A stretch of 64,000 nt of DNA, from the NCBI GenBank assembly GCA_963717745.1, contig CAVQXJ010000031.1, positions 1 through 64,000 on the forward strand, written 5' to 3'. This DNA is from JACCXG01 sp963717745. GTDB lineage: Bacteria; Acidobacteriota; Vicinamibacteria; Vicinamibacterales; 2-12-FULL-66-21. Both the position numbers and the translations under genes were made by a program. The notes under the pieces were generated by a model. It saw only the letters and a program-made list of their open reading frames with translations, did not search any database and was not told where the DNA came from. Of this stretch, positions 8,867 through 19,446 are shown in pieces. Within the stretch, counting starts at the first letter, position 1. Each line of letters opens with the position of its first letter.

Positions 8867-9363
8867 ATGCCGCGATTTGCCGTGATCGAAGCCCCGTCGA
8901 TTCTCGGTCTGCGTCCGACTGGGGTCGAGCGGCTGCCTGAGGCGCTGTTGCAAGCGGGTCTGAACGATCGGTTGGCGGCACGTCATGCCGGACGCGTCGT
9001 CCCCGAGGCCGCCTATGATGTCGAGCGCGACTCGACGACGTTGACGCTGAACGCGAGCGGCATTGCTTCCTATTCCCGAAGGCTGGCGGACGCGGTTGGT
9101 GAGGTGATCGAAGGCGGCGAATTTCCGGTGGTGCTCGGCGGCGACTGTTCGATCCTGCTCGGCAACTTGCTGGCGCTGAAGCGACGAGGTCGCTTCGCCT
9201 TCCGGGTGGGCTGTCCTGGGCAGAGCTGACCACGGCGTTGCGCCTTGGCATCGAGTCGCGGCGGATGGTCGGCCTCGAGGTGACGATCTACAACCCGATG
9301 CTCGATCCGGATCGGACGGCGGCGCGCGGACTGGCGAAGGTTATTGGCGACGCGCTCGCATGA
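8867..9363 (+). pseudogene. Arginase/agmatinase family gene with an internal deletion
   Basis: The N-terminal part (from ATG 8867) resembles ureohydrolases and reaches the GGDCSI motif, where active enzymes have GGDHS. Soon after, at about 9205, the sequence jumps to what should be the last 50 residues (LSWAELTTALRLGIESRRMV, then VGLEVTIYNPMLDPDRTAA), in a shifted frame ending at 9363. The whole middle is gone, including the DxHxD and SxDxDxxDP metal-binding motifs. Functional members are about 300 residues; only about 165 remain here. It cannot bind the two manganese ions and is a pseudogene. Confidence 0.8.
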
Positions 9364-9377
9364 TGGACCGGCGGACT

Positions 9378-9416
9378 CCCCTCACGCCTCGAACAGCACG
9401 CTGACCGACTTACCGA
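9378..9416 (-). repeat. Stray copy of the prs 3' end
   Basis: This 39-base stretch matches 15227-15265, the end of the prs gene, at 38 of 39 positions, including the stop codon. Read leftward it encodes VGKSVSVLFEA and a stop. No other part of prs is nearby. Confidence 0.8.
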
Positions 9417-9418
9417 CC

Positions 9419-11482
9419 ATGCTATTAATGCGCCCCGCCGTCCTTGCCGCTCTGCTCCTCATCGCCGGTCCAGACGCCCGCGCCCGCGGTGTCGGTGCCG
9501 CTCGATCTCACGCGGGTGCGGCCGGGTCCGATCGGCGTCGTTCGCGACGAAGACTCTGTCAGCTGACGTGGCCGGACGAGACGGCGCGGGTCTGGCGCGC
9601 GACGTTCTCGCTCGATCCCGCGCAGCCGCTCGATCACCTCTATCGGGCCCGACGGCGAGCCCGTCGTCCGCAGCGCCGGCCCGTTCTATCGGGGCGAGAC
9701 GGGAAAGCGCCGCGGCGGGTGGGACGCGTTCTTCGACGATCCGACGAGCCATCCCGAGGGGACGCGCCACGTGCAGAGCACGTTCACGCTGCGCGCCGCG
9801 ACGGCTCGCAGCGTTGGCGAACGGGTGGAGATCGTGTTCGACGGCTTGCGGATGGGCAGCTTCGACGGCGGCCTCGCCTACACGTTCTATCCTGGCAGCC
9901 GGCTTGATTCAGCAGGAAGCGGTCGCTGACCACCTACGAGGCCGACGTCGCCTACTACTACGACGCAGGACTCGAGATGGCCGCGGCCGCGGATCGCCAG
10001 CCGGGCAACAACATGCGCACCGAGGTGGCCTACTACGACACCGACGGCGTGCTGCGCCGCACCACGCTGAACGGGTTGCAGCCCGAACGCGTCGCCGGTC
10101 CAGGCGCGCTACCGCACGCTGGCGCTGAAGACGGCCGGCGGAAGCGTCGCGGTGTTTCCGGCGCCGCACCAGTACTTCTTCCCGCGCGACTTCACGTCGA
10201 ATCTGGGCTTCGTCTGGCATCGCGCGTGGCGCGGGCGCGTGTCGCTCGGCATCAGGCAGCTGCGCGACGAGAACTGGCAGTTCTACCCGTGGGTGAACGC
10301 GCCGCCGGGACGGCCGCAGCGCATGGGCGTGTTCTTCCTGCTCTCCGCTGGCGCGCCGGAGACCGCGCTGGCGCACGTGCTCCGCTACACGAACGGCGAT
10401 CGCTTTCGACGCCCTCGACGGCTACAAGACGCTCAGCACGCACTGGCATCTGGCTGACACCGTTCAGGCGATGGCCAACGGGCTCGACTGGACGCCGCCG
10501 TTCAAGCCGGTGCTGAAGGCGATGGGCGTCGACGCCTCGATGATCATGGACTTTCACGGCGATGGGCACCCGAACGATCTCACCGATCTGCGTCTCGACG
10601 AGCTGCACGCGTACTTCGCGGCGCTCCGCGCCCAGTCGGATCCGGACTTCCTGCTGATTCCCGCCGAGGAAGCCAACGTGCACCTGGGCGGACACTGGGC
10701 GGTGGTGTTTCCGAAGCCGGTGTACTGGTTCATGAATCGTCCCGAAGAACAGGCGCGTTCTGTCTCGACGCACCCGAAATACGGGACGGTCTACAGCGTG
10801 GCCGACGCGAAGGAGATGCTCGACCTCGTGCGCCGCGAGGGCGGCTACATGTACCAGACGCATCCGCGGACAAAAGGGTCGACCGGATTTCCCGATCGGA
10901 TTCTGGCGACCGATTATTTCCGCGATGCCAGCTACCTCGGCGTCGGGTGGAAGGCGATGCCGTCGGATCTCTCGTCGCCGCGTCTCGGCGATCGCGCGTT
11001 CGACCTGGTCGACGAGTTGAACAATCAGGGCCTGCGCAAGCGCCTGCTCGGCGAGGTGGACGTGTTCCAGTTCGACCATACGCACGAGCTCTACGCGCAC
11101 ATGAACATCAACTACATCAAGCTCGATCGCCTTCCCGCGTTCGATCGATGGGGAGACGCGCTGGCGCCGCTCGCGAAAGGCGAGTTCTTCACCACGACCG
11201 GCGAAGTGCTCCTGCCGGAGGTGGACCTTGCCTCATCGTCCGCCGGCCGAGATCGTGGCGAAGGCTCGCGTGCAGTGGACGTTCCCGCTTCAGTTCGCCG
11301 AGATCGTGTGGGGCGACGGTCAGACGACGCATCGCGAGGTGATCGAGCTGGCGGACACGCGCGAGTTCGGCAGCAAGACGTTCGAGTGGCGAGCCAAGGC
11401 GAACGGCTGGAAATGGGCGCGGGTGGCGGTGTGGGATGTCGCCGGGAATGGCGCGTTCGTGAACCCGGTCTGGCGCCGGTGA
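9419..11482 (+). pseudogene. Large secreted protein with a CehA/PHP-like C-terminal half, broken by several frameshifts
   Basis: A single product can be pieced together from successive frames. It has a signal-peptide start at ATG 9419 (RPAVLAALLLIAG), then beta-rich segments (WPDETARVWRATFSLDPAQP, GETGKRRGGWDAFFDDP, TYEADVAYYYDAGLEMAA, FPAPHQYFFPRDF). It ends in a metallohydrolase-like half: MIMDFHGDGHPNDL, LIPAEEANVHLGGHWAV and GGYMYQTHPRTKG, with histidines spaced as in CehA/McbA-type PHP proteins. Frame changes are needed near 9470, 9560, 9630, 9915, 10095, 10400 and 11230. The longest intact piece is 10471-11230. Either the gene is decaying or the assembly is poor here; conserved codon use between breaks leaves both open. 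Confidence 0.6.
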
Positions 11483-11513
11483 TTCACCACTCTGATTAGG
11501 CCCGGGAAAACTG

Positions 11514-11828
11514 CTATGAGGGGTTGGCAGGTCCGACTCGCTTGATCGCGACCTGGGCTTCGCCCGTGCTGAGCCTCGCGGTGCCTCGCGCCTCCGGCTC
11601 TGCCAAGTTCGTCGTCAACTCGGTGGCAAGAGCTTGCTCCTTGAGCCACGGACCAAACTCCGTCAGCAAGGGATCGAGATTGACGTTGACCTCTTGTCTG
11701 AGCAGCTCACCATGAGTGGTGATGACGGCTGGATCAACGCCGGCGATCTGTAGAGCGTGCAGAGGATGTCTATGCTTGATTCCCAGTCGCTCGCGAACTC
11801 CCCTGGCAAGCCTCACGATTCTGCGCAC
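11514..11828 (-). pseudogene. Orphan fragment resembling the isoleucyl-tRNA synthetase C-terminus
   Basis: This 104-residue frame contains RRIVRLARGVRERLGIKHRH followed by PLHALQIAG, and later HGELLRQEVNV. That pattern matches the DUF5915-type region at the end of IleRS, where a (K)xRQPL segment is followed by an EELNVK motif. No catalytic HIGH/KMSKS region exists upstream; the ADOP gene end lies there instead. It would be non-functional as a synthetase. A chance resemblance is possible, and a small independent protein cannot be excluded. Confidence 0.4.
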
Positions 11829-11872
11829 ATCCTCGTGAATTCAGCCCGGCTCTCGTTGCTGAAGTGAGTGGC

Positions 11873-14760
11873 CTACTCGTGCCGCAGCGCAGCCAGCGGT
11901 GCCACGGTCAACGCCGGCCGTGCCGAGAGAAACGCCGCGCCCAGGACGGCGCTGGCGAGGACGACGGGCATCGCGATGAAGACGGCAGGATCGAGGGGCG
12001 TCAAATCGAACAACATCTGCTGCAGATAGCGCGTCAGCATGGCGCCACCGGCGACGCCCGCGGCGATGCCGACCGCCGCCAACAGCAGCATGTCGCCGAC
12101 GATCGCACGAAACACCTGGAATCTCGAGGCGCCCAACGCCACCCGAATGCCGATCTCACGCGTTCGACTACTGACGGCGAAGGCAATGCCCCCGTAAATG
12201 CCGACAACCGCAAGCGTGCCCGCGATCAGCGCAAACAGCCCGAACATTCCCGCGTAGAAGCGCGGCTGGAGAATCGAGTTCGAAAGGATCTGTTCCATGG
12301 TCGCGATGCGGTCGGGTGCCGTCTGCGGGTCCACTCGTTGACGATCCTCCGGATCGCCGGGATCAAAGCTGGTCGGCGGGATATCGGTGCGCACGGCGAA
12401 GTACGGCGAGGAGTGACCAAACAGCGTGTCGTCCGCGCCCGATCGCTCCAGGTTGACAAAGATCTCAGGGCCGGGAGGGTCTGCCAGGCCGGTCTCTCGG
12501 GCATCCTCGACAATTCCGATGATGTCCCAGGGAACGTCGCCGGTGTAGACACGTGTTCCGACCGGGTGCTCGCCGAGCAACCCACTCCGCGCGAGCGTTC
12601 GGTTGATGAGGAGGCTGTGCGGCCGGCCGACCGGATCCGCGTCGGAGAAGCCGCGCCCCTCGACAACGGCGATGCCCAACGCGGCCAGGAAGTCCCGGCT
12701 GACGAGGTGCGCGACCGGGAAGTCCGGTCTTCCGTTGATACCCGGCGGCGGTGGCGGTGGAGGCGGGCCGATGGACTGGCTCGGCGCGGAACGCGGACTG
12801 AGGGTCACGTGCCCGAGATTGCTGCGAGTGAGCGGCAGGTGGTCAGCGTACCCGGCGGCCCGCACGCCTGGGAGACCCTTGATGCGCGCGATCAGATCCG
12901 CGGAGAACCTCAGTGCTGACTGATTGGGCGACAGGGGAACTTGAAACGTGAGGACACGCGTCGTCGCGTAGCCGGGGTTGACGCTCGAGAGCTTGAGGAA
13001 GCTCCGGATCAGCAGTCCACTGCCCAGGAGCAAGACGACCGCCAGGCCGATCTGCACGACGACAAGCAGCGCGCGCCCGCGCGAGCGACGGAACAAGTTG
13101 AACCCCGGCGCGGACAGGCTCGTCTCGCGCGCCAACTCGCCACGCGCCTCGACATGCGATTGCCACAACGCCGGCGCGAGCCCGCACGCCAGCCCAGCGA
13201 CGACTGAAACGCCGAGGGCAAACAGCAGTACCGTCCCGTCGATGCCGACTTCGTGGAGACGCGGCACGATGGATGACACGCCAAGGTCCTGTCGCGGCAT
13301 GCCGGCGCCGAACACCCGAAGCCATCGCACCCCGCTCACCGCCAGCCAGATTCCCGCGAAACCGCCGACAAGCGTCAGCAGCATGCTCTCGGTCACGAGT
13401 TGTCGCACCACCCGGCTGCGGCCCGCACCGAGCGCCAGCCGAACCCAGATCTCGCGTTCGCGCCTGATGCCTCGCGCGAGCAGCAACCCACCGACGTTGA
13501 CGCAGGCAATGAGCAGTACGAACCCGACCGCGCCGGACAGGATCACGAGAGGCGTTTTCGCGCCGGCGATCAACTCATCGTGCAGGGCGACGACGAAGAA
13601 CCGCGTCGGGATCGGCTCCGAACGGAGGGGGCCAGCGCCCTTGGCCGCGCCCCCGCTCGGTGGAGGTGGCGGTCCTGCACCTGGTCCTGGCGGAGGCGGC
13701 GGAGGGCCAGCACCGGGCCCTGGCGGAGGCGGCGGAGGGGCGTCCGGCAGCGGGATCCTGGCGGAGGCGGAGGTCCAGTCGGCGACGGCCCACCAGCGGA
13801 GCGGCGCTCCTCCCGCGCGAGCCGCATCAGGTCGTTGACCTCCGTGCTTGCCGTCAGGAAAGAGGCGCCGGCGGTGAGGCGCCCGACGACCGCGACCGTT
13901 GCCCGGGTCGCCAGACGAAGGGCGTCCAGAACTCCGCGTCGGCGTTCGGAAACTGAAAGCCGGGACGCATGACGCCGACAACCTCGTATTGAATGCCGTC
14001 GAGCACGATCGTCTTTCCAAGAATCGCGTCGTCAGCACCGAGACGGCGTTGCCACATGGAGTAACTGATGACCGCGACCCGGTCAAGGCCGGCCGCCTCT
14101 TCCCGTGGCTCCAGTAACCGGCCCATCAGCGGCGTCGCTTCGAGCATCGCCATGACCTGGGGCGATATCCGAACGCCGTTCAGATGGACGGCCTCCCCGC
14201 GTCCGCTCAGCGTCACAGCCTCCGTGATCGTAGGTACCCAGATTCGACAGCGTCCGAGAGCGGGACCGAAGGACCTCGAGATCCTGAAAGCTCACCGGAG
14301 CGGCAGACGTCTTGATGCCGCTCCCATCGTCTGGATCGAACTGGATGGCGATCCGGACAAAGCGATCGGCACCGGGATACGGCAGCGAGCGGAGCAGCAC
14401 GGCATGGACGACGCTGAAGATGGCGGTGTTGGCGCCGATGCCGAGCGCGAGGGTGCCGACGACGACCGCGGTGAACCCCGGCGCGCGCAGGAGCGCGCGC
14501 GCCGCGAATCGCGTGTCCTGCCGGAGGTCGCTGAGCCAACGGAACGACCGGGCATCGCGATGTAGTTCCTTCGCCTGCGCAACCCCGCCGAACGCGCGTC
14601 GAGCCGCCAGGCGGGCCTCGGCATCGGTCAGCCCCCGACGCTTGTACTCGTCCTCGAGGACACCGAGGTGCGCCGCCAGCTCGCGTTCGAGCTCGGACTC
14701 AGCGCGGTGCGGTTGGAAGAAATGGACGAGACGAAGCAGGAATCGTCGAAAAGTAGCCAT
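11873..14760 (-). pseudogene. ADOP-type MacB/FtsX permease, two frameshifts
   Basis: This is an acidobacterial duplicated orphan permease: two MacB-like periplasmic domains and two FtsX-type transmembrane units in one chain of about 960 residues, without an ATPase. From ATG 14760 the N-terminal cytosolic prefix (ELERELAAHLGVLEDEYKRRG) and first TM (ANTAIFSVVHAVLLRSLPYP) are intact. Breaks occur near 14205 and 13840. Further on, VNVGGLLLARGIRREREIWVR and IGIYGG-type FtsX helices lead to the usual ending APLAALRHE. The second part also carries an odd Pro/Gly-rich repeat at about 13655-13770. The partner PadR upstream is truncated, so this pair looks decayed. Confidence 0.75.
13655..13770 (-). 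repeat. Pro/Gly-rich low-complexity tandem repeat inside the ADOP gene
   Basis: Two near-identical units of about 33 bases plus partial units, rich in GGCGGAGG, encode PPPPPPGPGAG twice and then PPPPPSGG. It falls in the periplasmic domain, just before the second transmembrane unit, where other ADOPs in this window have no such segment. Confidence 0.7.
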
Positions 14761-14762
14761 CG

Positions 14763-14925
14763 CTACGGCTCGTTGAGCAGAAGAGCGTCGACAAATCCGG
14801 CCAGACGTCGCCACCGCTCAGTTTCCTTCGCGAGCGCGCGCGTGCCTGCCTTGGTGATGCTGTAGTACTTCGCCTCGCGATTGTTCTCGGTCCTGCGCCA
14901 ACTGCCCTGCTCGACTTAGCTAGAC
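14763..14925 (-). pseudogene. C-terminal remnant of a PadR family regulator
   Basis: Read leftward, this stretch encodes QGSWRRTENNREAKYYSITK and AGTRALAKETERWRR, ending in a stop at 14763. That is the wing and C-terminal helix of an acidobacterial PadR protein. The helix-turn-helix half that should precede it is not present in any frame upstream. It sits directly ahead of the broken ADOP gene at 14760, where a full PadR gene would be expected. Confidence 0.65.
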
Positions 14926-15226
14926 ATCCAAGTGAACCACGGCGCAGACCATGCCATTGAAGTACTAGGCTGTCAAGTGGAGTGACCGGCCGCGGCGTAC
15001 CCGGATCGCCTGCGACGGAAATCGGTGTCAATCGAACCGCCTGCGACGCTCAGCGCTGGTTTCGTGTCACGTGCATCTCGAAGTCGATCGCGGTCACGCG
15101 CACGCGAGCACCTGGTCATAGGACCGGTCATGGGTCGCCTCGCTTCTCTTCCGCTCACGACGGCGTCGCTCGCGATCCTCTTGCAGGCGAGTCATCGATC
15201 GAACATTCGCGTGGTCTGTCCGACAT
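14926..15226. other. Intergenic stretch, nothing recognised
   Basis: About 300 bases between the PadR remnant and prs. No convincing reading frame, repeat or RNA was seen on either strand. Confidence 0.5.
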
Positions 15227-15229
15227 CCC

Positions 15230-16172
15230 TCACGCCTCGAACAGCACGCTGACCGACTTGCCGACGTGGATGCGTCGAATCGCTTCAGCGAGCAGCGGCG
15301 CAATCGACAGAATCTTCATCTGCGGCAGGCGCTTCTCGGGCGGAACCGGGACCGTGTCGGTCGTGACGATCTCCGCGATGTCGGGCTGAGCGCTGAGCCG
15401 CTCGATCGCCTTGCCGGTGAACAGGCCGTGGGTGCACGCCACGGCGATGCGCTTCACCCGGCGCTCCCGCAGCTTGTTCAGCACTTCCAGGATCGTGCCG
15501 CCATTGGCGATCTCGTCGTCCAGAACGATGACGTTCTTGCCCTCGACGTCGCCGACCAGGGTGTCGATCACCACGCGATCGTCGCTCACACGCTGCTTGC
15601 TCCCGGCGGCCATCGGCAGTCCGAGAATGCGCGCGAAATGCGAGGCCGCCTTGGCGTTGCCCAGGTCCGGTGACACCACCACGGTGTTCTTCAGCCGCCG
15701 CCGGCGGAAGTGCCCGGCCAGCACCTCGAGGGCGTTCATGTGATCGACCGGCACGCTGAAGAATCCGTGCACCTGCGGCGAATGCAGCGTCATGGTGAGG
15801 ACGCGGCTGGCGCCGGCGGCGACCAGCAGATCCGCCACCAGGCGCGCGGCGATCGAGATGCGCGGCGCGTCCTTCTTGTCGGATCGGGCGTACGCGTAAT
15901 GGGGAATGACCGCGGTGATGCGCGCCGCCGACGCGCCTCGTGCGGCGTCGAGCATGAGGAGCAGCTCCATCAGGTGGTGCTGCACCGGCGACGACAGCGG
16001 CTGCACGATGAACACGTCCGCCTGGCGGCAATTCGCGCCGAGCTGCACGCCCAGGCAATCGTTGCTGAACGTCGACGTGGTCGACCGGCTGAGCGGCACC
16101 TTCAGACGCCGGCAGAGTCGCCCGGGCCAGCTCGGGATGGGCAGACCCGCTGAAGACGACGATTCTGTTCAT
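15230..16172 (-). CDS. prs: Ribose-phosphate pyrophosphokinase, one frameshift near the N-terminus
   Basis: PRPP synthetase makes 5-phosphoribosyl diphosphate from ribose 5-phosphate and ATP, feeding nucleotide, His and Trp synthesis. ATG 16172 gives MNRIVVFSGSAHPELARA. The frame then shifts near 16110 and continues as CRRLKVPLSRSTTSTFSNDC. Key parts are visible: the flexible-loop and ATP-binding region (SDKKDAPRISIAARLVADLL), HSPQVHGFF, the RKxR-like VVSPDLGNAKAA segment, and the PRPP loop VIVLDDEIANGGTI. Note DDEIANGG in place of the usual DDxIDTGG. A family-typical length of about 314 residues is restored if the shift is corrected, so a sequencing error is the simplest explanation. Confidence 0.85.
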
Positions 16173-16207
16173 GCGGAGACAGGATCATACCCGACCGCCA
16201 GCACCTC

Positions 16208-18656
16208 TCAGTCCTTCAGGATCACCGCCGGATCCAGGTTCAATCCCTTTCGCGCGGCGGCCGTGGTTGCCGCCAGGGTCACACTCAGCAGCGCGCCCGC
16301 AATGATCGCGAATGTCAGCGGGTCCCACGGGCTCACCCCATACAAGAACGCGGCAAACAGACGCATGATTGCGGCGGCCGTGCCGGCACCGACGATCAGG
16401 CCAGCCAGCACCAGCACGGTCGTCCCCCCGGCGATGGCACGGAACACCTGCGGCCGGCGGGCGCCGAGCGCGATTCTGATGCCGATTTCCTTGAGGCGGA
16501 GCTCGCAGGTGTAAGCCACCAGGCCATATAGCCCGGACGCGGCGAGGACCAACCCGATCAGACCGGCAGCCCCGAAGACTGCCCGCGCCACTTGCGCCGG
16601 AAACAGCGAGAAGGCCATCGCGCCCCGCATCGTCGTCACTTTCTGCGGCGCCACTTGCGGGTCGATGTCACGAGCCAGCCGGAGAACATCGGCGAGGACC
16701 GGGTTGGTGCCGGTCTTTGATCGGACGTGCAGCGTCAACTGCGCACCCCTGCGTTGAAGGGCCGGAACCACGACGAGTGGTCCAATCGCCCCACCGAACG
16801 ATTCGTACCGCGCGTTCGCGACCACTCCAACCACTTCTCGCGGCGCCTGCTCTCCGCTGATGCGCAGGCGTCGTCCGAGCGCACTGGTGTGGGGCCAATA
16901 GCGACGCGCGAGCGCCTCGTTGACGATGGCCACTCCATGACTGTCGGCGCGGTCGGCGTCGGTGAGCTCCCGGCCCCGAAGCACCGATTGCTCGAGCACG
17001 GCGAAATACCCCTCCGACACGCGGTTGTAGGCCACGGTCATGCGTTCCGGCGCCGCCCCCGGCTCCGCGTCGGCGTTGGTCAGCTCGACGCTGCCTCCAC
17101 GGTCTCCCATGGGCACGAAGTCGGCGAGCGCGGCCCCCGTCACACCAGGCAGAGCACGTGTACGGTCGAGCAGTTCGCGGTGGAAGATCCCGCGCCTGAC
17201 ATCGTCGTAGCCCGGCAGCTCGAGGTTGAACGATAGAACGGAGAGGCCATCGGGATTGAACCCGACATTCAGCTGGGCCGCCTGCACGAGGCTGCGGGAG
17301 AGCAGCATGGCGGCGATCAACAGCGTCACCGACAGTGTGACCTGCGCCATGACCAGCGCCCCGCGCAGACGCGATCGCCCGCGGCCCGTCGAGGTTGGTG
17401 AGGCCTTCAGTCCAGCGACGAGATCGACCCGGGTGGCCTGAAGCGCCGGAGTCAGACCGAAGATCAGCGCGGTCAGCACGCTGGCCGCGATCGTGAAACC
17501 GACGATGCGGAGGTCCAGACGCAGGTCAGCGAAGACCGGCGCCCCGGTCGGGCCCGGCACCAGGACCAGCGCGTTGATCAGCCGAAGCGCCCCCGCGGTG
17601 AGCAGCAGGCCGGCAGTCGCGCCGGCCGCCGCCAGCAGCAGACTCTCCACCATCAATTGCGAGATGAGCCGCGCACGGCTCGCTCCAAGCGCCAGCCGGA
17701 CGGCGAGCTCGCCTCGCCTCGCTGTTGCGCGAGCGAGCAGCAGGCCGGCGACGTTCGCGCCGGCGATCAGCAGCACGAGAGAGACGATGCCGAGCAGAAG
17801 CCAGAGAAAGGTGCCAATCAGCCTGGCCACCAGCGGGTGCGCGCCTCGCGCGGGAGCGACGGTGAAGCCGCGGCCCTCGGCGCTGCCCGGATCTTCGCGG
17901 GCGAGCTGTCTGGCGAGGATGTCGAGCTCGGCGGATGTCGACGCGAGTGATTGGTCCGGCCGAATGCGCCCCATGAGCATCAACGACGGCGGTTCGTCCT
18001 GCCGCCCGTCCGCGGTGAGGACGCCAGCCATCAATCGATGGAATCCACAGGTCGACGCTCACGCCGGGGAACGTGCCGCGGAACGCCGGGGGTGCGACGC
18101 CGATGATTGTGAACGGACGGGTGTTGATGGTCACGACCCGGCCGACGGCTCCACCATCCGCGTTGAACCGGCGCCGCCATAAGCCGTCGCCGATTACGAC
18201 CACGGGAGCGCCGCCGGGCTGCTGGTCGTCGTCAGCCGTAAACACGCGGCCGCGCGCCGGTGAGATGTCGAGCGCGACAAAGTAGTTGCCGGTGACCACT
18301 TCGCCAGACACGATCTCCGCCCCTTCGGACCCTCCGAGCGTCAGTGGCCTGATCTGCTCGCCAAATACAATCGACAGGGTAGAGGCGTGCTCGCGAAGAT
18401 AGCGGAAGTCACGGTAGGAGGAGGTCCGGAAGCTGCCGTCGCCGTTTCTCGAGCGGCCGATCCGCACCACATCACCGCGGTCCGACGCCACGACCGGCCG
18501 GAGCAACAGCGCAGTGACGACGCTGAACGTCGTGCTGTTGACGGCGATCGCCAGCGCCAGCGATGCCACGGCCGCCGACGCGAACGCCGGCGCGCGGCTC
18601 ATCTGCCGGAGGCTGTAGGCAACGTCGCGTTTGAGCCAGGCTAAATGACTCAGCAT
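16208..18656 (-). CDS. ADOP-type MacB/FtsX permease, one frameshift
   Basis: An 815-residue orphan permease of the ADOP class, with no ATPase nearby. From ATG 18656 it starts directly at the first TM unit (DVAYSLRQMSRAPAFASAAV), then the periplasmic MacB core. The frame breaks near 18033 (DLWIPS on one side, MAGVLTADGRQDEPPS on the other). The rest has the two remaining FtsX segments (LLLIAGANVAGLLLARATAR; LASGLYGLVAYTCELRLKEI) and an ending LDPAVILKD. Function in this family is unproven; MacB relatives move lipids, peptides or macrolides. It lies 55 bases after the membrane-protein gene at 18712, probably in the same PadR-headed operon. Confidence 0.78.
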
Positions 18657-18711
18657 GACGGGCTAACAGGTTGCTGAAACAGTGACGCCGACAGGGGATA
18701 AGGGAGAAGGG

Positions 18712-19446
18712 CTAACCCCCACTGATCGCTCCCCGGCGAGCAGCGAGCGCTCCGGCTGCCGCGACGACCGCAGCGATGGTCGCCGCCGTGGGCAGGCCAC
18801 CGAGCGCCCACAGGAAACCCGGCGGATAGCGGTCCAGGGGAAACCAGATCGTTGGCAGCAATGAGAGGGCCGCGATGGTCCACAACGCGCCGGCTGCCAG
18901 GGCCGCCGCGCCGTGCACCACACTGCGCTGCGCCACGCCGAACAACCCGGCCGCCGCTCCCAGCAGCAAGGCGAGGGCGCCGCCGATGCCGATCACATAC
19001 GCTTTGAATCGGCCGAAGTCGCCGGTCAGCGCCACCGCATATGCGACGAGAAGCCGGTCCTCATCGACCGGGCCACTCGCGCCGAACTGGCTGAAGGGTG
19101 GGGCCGCATAGAAGTCGTGAAATCGCCACCCGCCATATCCGACGGCCAGCGTCACTGCGGCGCTCCAGAACAGGGCGGCGACGACCGCGCGCCCGGTCGG
19201 TGACGACCACCGCTCGCGGGTGTAAGCGATCAGGAGACTCACGACGGTATCGGCCAGCGTCGCCAGCCACAATCGGCACAGCCCGGAAACCCCCGAGACT
19301 CTGCTCACGTCGCGTGTCAGGTCGCCGAAGGCCTGGATCATGTCGTCGCCGAACTCCAGGCGGAATTCGCGGGGAAACGCCTGGACCATGAGCGGATAGG
19401 CCCGGCGTGAGCACTCGGCCGCGGCGTCGGTCAGCCGAGGCCTCAC
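18712..19446 (-). CDS. Membrane protein with an ADOP-like N-terminal prefix
   Basis: This 244-residue protein opens with RRAYPLMVQAFPREFRLEFG, the same short cytosolic motif seen at the start of ADOP permeases. It then has four to five hydrophobic helices (for example VVAALFWSAAVTLAVGYGG and ALALLLGAAAGLFGVA). It has no MacB periplasmic domain. It may be a small accessory subunit of the PadR/ADOP operon. The GTG start at 19446 overlaps a TGA in another frame (GTGA), which would be the natural end of the PadR gene upstream and implies translational coupling. The exact role is unknown. Confidence 0.7.
   Translation of the reverse strand: MRPRLTDAAAECSRRAYPLMVQAFPREFRLEFGDDMIQAFGDLTRDVSRVSGVSGLCRLWLATLADTVVSLLIAYTRERWSSPTGRAVVAALFWSAAVTLAVGYGGWRFHDFYAAPPFSQFGASGPVDEDRLLVAYAVALTGDFGRFKAYVIGIGGALALLLGAAAGLFGVAQRSVVHGAAALAAGALWTIAALSLLPTIWFPLDRYPPGFLWALGGLPTAATIAAVVAAAGALAARRGAISGG

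Noticed and set aside
9420..11482. Several separate small genes in this span
   Set aside because: The pieces read in order as one protein across frame changes and have no individual ribosome-binding sites.
19061..19444. Extended C-terminus of the PadR gene at 19825
   Set aside because: Family length is 110-125 residues, and the extension overlaps a membrane-protein gene in another frame; a frameshift near 19460 explains it better.
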